Part shown: positions 6,235-11,118 of the stretch, in pieces
Layout: each line of letters begins with the position of its first letter
Numbering within the stretch: position 1 is the first letter of the stretch
Assembly (NCBI GenBank): GCA_029863735.1
Contig: JAOTUT010000029.1
Location: 1 to 11,118, forward strand
Direction: 5' to 3'
Length of the DNA stretch: 11,118 bases
Origin: Ignavibacteria bacterium
GTDB taxonomy: Bacteria > Bacteroidota > Ignavibacteria > Ignavibacteriales > Ignavibacteriaceae
Made by a program: the position numbers and the translations under genes
The notes under the pieces: generated by a model
What the model was told of the DNA's origin: nothing
The model's database searches: none
Seen by the model: the letters and a program-made list of their open reading frames with translations, nothing else

Positions 6235-8100
6235 ATGAATACCTATAAAAGAATATTAAATTATGTATTGCCATACTGGAAGCGACTGATACTGATTTTT
6301 ATTCTTTCAGTATTTTATGCTGTGTTAAATGGTCTTTCAATTTATCTCATCATCCCTCTTCTTGACACTCTTTTCCAGGAAGGGAAGGCTACGCAAACAA
6401 GCACAACTCAACAGATAGAAAAAACATCTTCATTACTTCCCGACTTTATTAATAATATGAAAGAATCTGTTAGTGACTGGTTCACAAACTTCGTTTATAC
6501 CGGAGACAAAATAGATATCCTTATGAAAATTTGTCTCTTGATTCTGATAGTGTTTTTCCTGAAAAATTTGTTCGGTTATTTACAGTCAAACTTAATGTCG
6601 TACGTAGAATATGCATCAATGAACGACCTGAGAGATGTAGCATATAAGCACCTTCATAAGTTGCCAATCGGTTACTTTAAAAAGGAAAAAGTTGGTGATT
6701 TGATTTCGCGATTTACAAACGATGTAAACAGAATTCAGGACAGCATCTCGGCAACCTTCAGCAATCTTATAAAAGAACCTCTTACAATTTTAGTTTTCCT
6801 TATCATTGCGTTAAGCATTAGCTGGCAGCTCACACTATTTGCGCTTATAATTTTGCCCTTATCTATGCTTGCTATTTTGTGGATAGGAATAAAAGTGCGA
6901 AAACAAAGCTCAATCGTTCAGAAAAAAATGGCGGATATAACAAGTGTACTCCAGGAAACAATATCCGGAGTAAAAGTTGTTAAAGCTTTCGGTATGGAAG
7001 AATATGAGAATAAAAAATTTCTTAATGAGACCAGAAGTTTTCTTAAGGAAATTGTAAGGATAGTCAAAATCCGTAATGCGACTTCCCCACTGACTGAAAT
7101 GATAAGCATTCTCGTCGGTGCAATTATTATTTATTATGGAGGCACACTTGTTCTGCAAAGCGCAACATTAACTGCAAGTTTGTTTATGGGTTTTTTACTT
7201 GCAATTCTTCAAATGATGAGACCCATTAAAGATTTAAGTACGGTCAACACAAAAATTCAGGAAGCAAGTGCTGCTGCGGACAGAATTTTTGAAATACTAG
7301 ATACTGTGCCTGACATAGTTGATTCAGTGAATGCAAAAACACTCACATCATTTAATAACAGTATTAATTTTAAAGATGTTTGTTTCAAGTATGAAGACTC
7401 TGAGGAGTGGGTGCTTGACAAAATCAATTTTGAAGTGAGAAAGGGAGATATTCTCGCACTCGTTGGACCCAGCGGCGGCGGTAAATCAACCCTTGTTGAT
7501 CTCATTCCAAGATTCTATGACCCGACTAGTGGCAGTATTGTTATTGATAATGAAGATATTCGTAATTACACCGTAAATTCTTTACGCAGTAAAATGGGAA
7601 TTGTTACACAGGAGACATTTCTGTTTAATACTTCAATCCAAGAGAATATTGCTTATGGTCTGGATGATTGTCCAATCGAAAAAGTTATGGAAGCAGCAAA
7701 AGCAGCCAATGCGCACGAGTTTATAACTCAAACACCGAAAGGATATGACACAGTGATTGGTGAAAGAGGCGTAAAGCTATCCGGCGGACAAAGACAGCGA
7801 TTGACAATAGCGAGAGCAATTTTGAAAAATCCTGATATAATGATTTTTGACGAAGCAACTTCCGCATTGGATAATGAATCAGAAATTCTTGTTCAGGAAG
7901 CGATCGAACGAATGATGAAGAACAGAACCACATTTGTAATTGCTCACAGGTTAAGCACGATAAGGAATGCTTCGCGGATTCTTGTGATAGAAAAAGGTAG
8001 GATTGTTCAATCTGGAACTCATCAGGAGCTAATGTTAGTTGAAGATGGACTTTACAAAAAACTTTACGAAATGCAATTCAGAGATTATGCGGATGGTTGA
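6235..8100 (+). CDS. MsbA-type ABC exporter (lipid or lipid-linked glycan flippase)
   Basis: This 621-residue ABC half-transporter has its permease and ATPase fused; homodimers are the usual form. Six membrane segments are visible (about 19-42, 96-114, 179-195, 198-217, 285-303 and 313-328). The ATPase has Walker A GPSGGGKS (411-418, K417), Q-loop Q459, signature LSGGQ (515-519), Walker B IMIFDE with catalytic E540, the D-loop SALD, and H571 in the IAHRLS switch. MsbA-type members flip lipid A or other lipid-linked substrates to the periplasmic face. The ligase-family gene immediately downstream supports a glycolipid substrate, but a drug or peptide exporter cannot be excluded by motif alone. 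The first periplasmic loop (about 43-95) is rather long, with a Gln/Thr/Ser-rich stretch. It starts 9 bp after the lipoprotein stop and its 3' end overlaps the next gene. Confidence 0.9.
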   Translation: MNTYKRILNYVLPYWKRLILIFILSVFYAVLNGLSIYLIIPLLDTLFQEGKATQTSTTQQIEKTSSLLPDFINNMKESVSDWFTNFVYTGDKIDILMKICLLILIVFFLKNLFGYLQSNLMSYVEYASMNDLRDVAYKHLHKLPIGYFKKEKVGDLISRFTNDVNRIQDSISATFSNLIKEPLTILVFLIIALSISWQLTLFALIILPLSMLAILWIGIKVRKQSSIVQKKMADITSVLQETISGVKVVKAFGMEEYENKKFLNETRSFLKEIVRIVKIRNATSPLTEMISILVGAIIIYYGGTLVLQSATLTASLFMGFLLAILQMMRPIKDLSTVNTKIQEASAAADRIFEILDTVPDIVDSVNAKTLTSFNNSINFKDVCFKYEDSEEWVLDKINFEVRKGDILALVGPSGGGKSTLVDLIPRFYDPTSGSIVIDNEDIRNYTVNSLRSKMGIVTQETFLFNTSIQENIAYGLDDCPIEKVMEAAKAANAHEFITQTPKGYDTVIGERGVKLSGGQRQRLTIARAILKNPDIMIFDEATSALDNESEILVQEAIERMMKNRTTFVIAHRLSTIRNASRILVIEKGRIVQSGTHQELMLVEDGLYKKLYEMQFRDYADG

Positions 8101-10132
8101 AACCAATGGCACATTGATCAAAATTATTGATGTTCTTATCTATATCTTCTTCATAATTTTTTTACTTTCAATTGGCAATTCAATATTTGTAAATCAGATT
8201 GGATTTTTTGGAGCGTTTCTCTTAATACTTGTAAAGATCGCAGTTACAAAACGTAATCAATTTTACAGAACAGGACTTGAATTAGCATTTGTGCTTTATA
8301 TACTTGCAGAAGTATTATCACTAATCTTTTCAGAATACCAATCTGAAGCTCTAAGGAATCTCACTAAAAGAGCCGCGGTCATAATAGTTTTTTATACAAC
8401 AATTGCTGCAACTACAAACTTAAAATGGGGTAAGAATTACTTTATAATTTACATTGGCGGAATGCTTGCCACTATTTTAGTTTATCTTTTCTTCTCAGCG
8501 GATCAATTCCTGAATAATCTTTACCAGGTTACGCAATCGGGACCATCAGTTTTTCAATTTCCCATAACAACCAGCGAGATAATAAGCTTTACTGTTATAT
8601 TTTTATTTGCCTTTCTTGTTAATGAAAATACAAGTGTTCGGATTAAGATATTTACCTTAATCAGTTTTGCAATCTCGTTTCTTGCACTTATTGCAACTTT
8701 TAAAAGAACCGGTTGGATCGGGACGATGTTTGGTATTGTTGTAATCCTAATTATCACCAGGCGATGGAAAATTTTAATTACAGCGGTGGTTCTTGCGGCA
8801 GTTATTTTCGTGGTCGATAAAAATAAAAGTGAAGTGATCGTTTTCGATACCGCCCAAGGGAAAATGGAAAAGGTATCCTCCTTTGAAACAGAAGGAAGGG
8901 CTTATAATTTTACCAGCATAGACGGCATGGATGTAGTAGTTGATTTTGAAAACGGGCTCTCTATTTATAGAGATGATAAACTAGTAAAAAACATTAAGCT
9001 ATCTGCCCCAATTGGTTCCTTTACCCACATAAAGGATAACTTCTTTCTCGCATCACTTTATGACACAAGATTTTTAATTCTCAAAAAGGACGGACTGGAA
9101 TTCAGGGAAATAAATGAACTGCTTTCCCCGGGATATACCACCACATTTAAAATTTTTAACAATATGTTATATGTGCGCGACGCTGATAGCGGTTTAACTG
9201 TTTTTACTGATCCAATTGAAAATAATGAACATTACAGATATCCCAACTTAATATTTGCAGAGAACTTTTTTGCAGATTCATCATATATTTATCTCGATGG
9301 ACCAGATGGATTACAAATCCGTGAATTAAAAGATTTATTGCCCACAGAAAAAATCGTTCGTGAACTGGCAGGTCCTCTCAAAACATTGAAAGTAGATAAT
9401 GGCAGATTATTATTAAGCATAGAGAATATAATTGAATTACTGGACAGTGAATTTAACCTGATCGATTCTTTATGGATTGGTTCGGAAATAATAGACATAA
9501 AGGAAGATGGCGAAAATCTTTATCTGCTAACAAATAATTACAATCTTATAACACTGGAATATCCGTTTTCTGATTCGTTGAAAATTACTGCTACTTTTAA
9601 TTTAGGCTTCACCCCGAAATCATTTTATGTTAAAAACGAGAAAGTATATACAAGTATTGTTGAGCGAAGCAGGCTGCTTAGCATATTTGATCCGTATGTT
9701 CAAACAAACTTTACACGGCTGGCTCTCTGGCGTGCAGGCTGGGAAATGTTTAAAGATCATCCTTTATTTGGACTGGGGGATGTAGATCTCGCTAAGTATT
9801 ATCGTAAATATAAGAGACCTTTTGATAAAGAAATTCATGGGCATTTACATAACAATTATATCCACTTTTTGGCTACACTTGGATTGTTTGGTTTTCTTGC
9901 AATTGTTTATCTCTTTATAATGCTGTTCGTTATAATGTCTCGGCATTATAAAGGCAGTAAAGGAAAACCTTTCATTAATTCGTATGTTCTTGGAGCAATC
10001 GCTGGTTTGGCTTGCACACTATTTTCCGGTTTAACCGAACTAAATTTTTGGGATCAGGAGATTGCCACGCTAATTTATTTTACGGCTGGATTAAGCGTTG
10101 CCCTCTTTTATCATCAGAAAAGAGAGGACTAG
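8093..10132 (+). CDS. O-antigen ligase/polymerase-family membrane protein with a large beta-propeller-like insert
   Basis: The protein is 679 residues from the ATG at 8093, well above the roughly 400-450 usual for WaaL/Wzy-type proteins. Nine membrane segments (about 8-241) are followed by roughly 290 soluble residues (about 242-530). Next come the family's signature segment (LALWRAGWEMF, then PLFGLG, then HGHLHNNY with H582, H584 and H586) and about three more membrane segments (589-615, 627-647 and 656-672). FKRTGW (R205) matches the conserved membrane-edge arginine. Such enzymes move glycan from undecaprenyl diphosphate to lipid A-core, protein or a growing polymer on the periplasmic side. 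The insert contains 6-7 beta-rich repeats of about 40 residues and looks like a propeller. The ATG at 8093 overlaps the ABC stop by 8 nt and has AGAGA 8 nt upstream. Starts at TTG 8039, ATG 8045 or ATG 8087 are possible but would add only polar residues. Ligase versus polymerase is unresolved. Confidence 0.85.
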   Translation: MVETNGTLIKIIDVLIYIFFIIFLLSIGNSIFVNQIGFFGAFLLILVKIAVTKRNQFYRTGLELAFVLYILAEVLSLIFSEYQSEALRNLTKRAAVIIVFYTTIAATTNLKWGKNYFIIYIGGMLATILVYLFFSADQFLNNLYQVTQSGPSVFQFPITTSEIISFTVIFLFAFLVNENTSVRIKIFTLISFAISFLALIATFKRTGWIGTMFGIVVILIITRRWKILITAVVLAAVIFVVDKNKSEVIVFDTAQGKMEKVSSFETEGRAYNFTSIDGMDVVVDFENGLSIYRDDKLVKNIKLSAPIGSFTHIKDNFFLASLYDTRFLILKKDGLEFREINELLSPGYTTTFKIFNNMLYVRDADSGLTVFTDPIENNEHYRYPNLIFAENFFADSSYIYLDGPDGLQIRELKDLLPTEKIVRELAGPLKTLKVDNGRLLLSIENIIELLDSEFNLIDSLWIGSEIIDIKEDGENLYLLTNNYNLITLEYPFSDSLKITATFNLGFTPKSFYVKNEKVYTSIVERSRLLSIFDPYVQTNFTRLALWRAGWEMFKDHPLFGLGDVDLAKYYRKYKRPFDKEIHGHLHNNYIHFLATLGLFGFLAIVYLFIMLFVIMSRHYKGSKGKPFINSYVLGAIAGLACTLFSGLTELNFWDQEIATLIYFTAGLSVALFYHQKRED

Positions 10133-10140
10133 TTGACAAA

Positions 10141-10174
10141 AGAGCAGATAAAGTAATCCTGCTTTCTTATTTTT
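10141..10174 (+). terminator. Weak terminator-like hairpin after the ligase gene
   Basis: AGAGCAG (10141-10147) can pair with CTGCTTT (10159-10165), a 7-bp stem with one G:U pair and an 11-nt loop. It is followed by a T-rich stretch to 10174. The stem is short and the loop large, so partial termination at most is expected. The remainder of the 89-bp gap 10133-10221 holds a GGGGGAAGGA tract (10181-10190) that is too far from the next ATG to be its ribosome binding site. Confidence 0.25.
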
Positions 10175-10221
10175 AAATACGGGGGAAGGAAATCTTTTTG
10201 GAATAACATAATTCTACTAAA

Positions 10222-11118
10222 ATGAAGAACAACAATATAAATGAAGTAATAAAAAAAGTTAAATCTTTATCCTTACATTTTAATTCAGGTTGTAAAGAGC
10301 TGGCAGTTATTCTTGCGGCGGGACACGGAAAGAGGATTAAGTCACAACGCTCAAAAATGCTTCATACAATTTGGGGTATTCCAACAGTTGAACGTGTGCA
10401 TAATGCCTGTTCCAGCGCAGTGAAAGGAATAAACTCTATTGTAGTTGTTGGCATAAAAGCACTTGATGTATTAAATGTTCTAGGAAAAAAAACTAACACT
10501 TCGTACGCTTACCAGGTAGAACAGCATGGAACGGGTCACGCTGTTCAGGTTGCACTAAAGAATATAAAAAACTTTCCCGATAATGGAATTGTTTATGTGC
10601 TTCCGGGCGATATGGGTTTGATTGATGCTGAAACACTGATGAGTTTTAGAAAAAATTTTATTGATTCGAAGGCAGATATGATTGTGCTAACCGGAAAATT
10701 TAAAGGCGACAATAAAGAAAATAATTATGGCAGAATACTTCGGGTACAAGAATTTGATAAAAGAGGGACAAGATCAATGGGGGATAAAGGTAAAGTGATT
10801 GCAATTCTTGAGCACAAAGACATTCTCGCTATCCCCGCTGATAAATCTTACATTGCCAGTTACAAAGGCAGTAATTATTCATTCACAAAAGAAGAGCTAA
10901 TAAACAATAACGAGTATAATTCCGGTGTATTTGCATTCCGATACGACAAGCTGAAAGAACTGATACGCGAACTGAAAAGCAACAATGTACAGAAAGAAAT
11001 TTATCTAACTGATCTCATCTCATTGTTCAATGAAAATAATTATTCAGTTGCTGCTGTCAGTCCCGGAAAGGATTACGTGGTAATGGGCTTCAATAATAAA
11101 TCAGCGCTGCAACAGCTG
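10222..11118 (+). CDS. glmU: GlmU-like UDP-N-acetylglucosamine pyrophosphorylase, N-terminal part (runs off the window)
   Basis: The frame is open for 299 codons to the window edge, so the 3' end is missing. Motifs of the GlmU uridyltransferase domain appear in order: LAVILAAGHGKR (27-38), the substrate-binding lysine K45 in SKMLH, GTGHAV (103-108), GDMGLI with metal-binding D130, YGRI, EHKD, YNSGVF (N233), EIYLTDLI, and GFNNKSAL (289-296) whose Asn is the second metal ligand. This domain makes UDP-GlcNAc from GlcNAc-1-P and UTP for peptidoglycan and lipopolysaccharide. Oddities are a 26-residue N-terminal extension, Ser instead of Pro before K45, Gly instead of Pro in the GDxP motif, and two insertions around EHKD. 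The ATG at 10222 is the first possible start after a stop at 10204-10206. Whether the C-terminal left-handed beta-helix acetyltransferase domain is present cannot be seen; a single-domain pyrophosphorylase is the alternative. Confidence 0.82.
   Translation, partial: MKNNNINEVIKKVKSLSLHFNSGCKELAVILAAGHGKRIKSQRSKMLHTIWGIPTVERVHNACSSAVKGINSIVVVGIKALDVLNVLGKKTNTSYAYQVEQHGTGHAVQVALKNIKNFPDNGIVYVLPGDMGLIDAETLMSFRKNFIDSKADMIVLTGKFKGDNKENNYGRILRVQEFDKRGTRSMGDKGKVIAILEHKDILAIPADKSYIASYKGSNYSFTKEELINNNEYNSGVFAFRYDKLKELIRELKSNNVQKEIYLTDLISLFNENNYSVAAVSPGKDYVVMGFNNKSALQQL

Noticed and set aside
6910..7158. Leftward ORFs antisense to the ABC exporter (also 7257-7505 and 7721-7933)
   Set aside because: They are antisense to membrane and ATPase motifs under strong constraint, with compositions typical of reverse-strand reading. 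No independent support was seen.
8816..9682. The ligase insert as an assembly chimera or a transposed gene fragment
   Set aside because: The frame is continuous, base composition matches the neighbours, no terminal repeats flank the insert, and both ligase halves retain their conserved residues.
10133..10160. A perfect TTGACA directly after the ligase stop, as a sigma70-type -35 for glmU
   Set aside because: No acceptable -10 hexamer lies 16-18 bp downstream; the best is TAATCC at 15 bp. The lineage appears not to use the classic consensus, so this is probably chance.
10181..10190. GGGGGAAGGA as a ribosome binding site for the GlmU-like gene
   Set aside because: It is over 30 nt from the only available start (ATG 10222). 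The nearer in-frame TTG at 10198 is followed two codons later by a stop.

Overview
The window reads as chromosomal DNA from a low-GC (about one third G+C by eye), Gram-negative-type bacterium of the Bacteroidota/Chlorobi lineage, most likely an Ignavibacteria-like organism. This is inferred from protein style, from an envelope gene set that implies an outer membrane, from start codons with weak or absent Shine-Dalgarno sequences, and from two TAnnTTTG boxes resembling the Bacteroidota -7 element. No rRNA, tRNA, CRISPR array or insertion sequence was seen.

Layout. The first 39 bases may be the tail of a rightward gene. It converges on a leftward gene (81-947) for a membrane-anchored protein with five TPR repeats. 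A 196-bp AT-rich divergent spacer (948-1143) follows. All remaining genes run rightward: a Cof-type HAD phosphatase (1144-2007), a 7TMR-HD protein of the c-di-AMP phosphodiesterase family (2009-4210), a XerD-like tyrosine recombinase (4210-5100, overlapping the previous stop by one base), a 105-bp spacer with a promoter-like box, a predicted lipoprotein (5206-6225), an MsbA-type ABC exporter (6235-8100), an O-antigen ligase/polymerase-family protein (about 8093-10132, overlapping the exporter), and the 5' part of a GlmU-like nucleotidyltransferase (10222 to the window end).

How the genes fit together. The first rightward block (1144-5100) looks like housekeeping: a small-metabolite phosphatase, second-messenger turnover and chromosome dimer resolution. 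The second block (5206 onward) looks like envelope glycan biogenesis: UDP-GlcNAc synthesis, flipping of a lipid-linked molecule across the inner membrane, and periplasmic glycan ligation or polymerisation. A surface or periplasmic lipoprotein lies in the same unit.

The most unusual item is the O-antigen ligase-family protein. Its membrane domain is interrupted, just before the conserved His-rich catalytic segment, by about 290 residues of regular beta-strand repeats that look like a 6-7-bladed beta-propeller. The neighbouring lipoprotein also has propeller-like repeats, so the flippase, ligase and a lipoprotein may form one glycan-handling system. The rest of the window is largely conventional.
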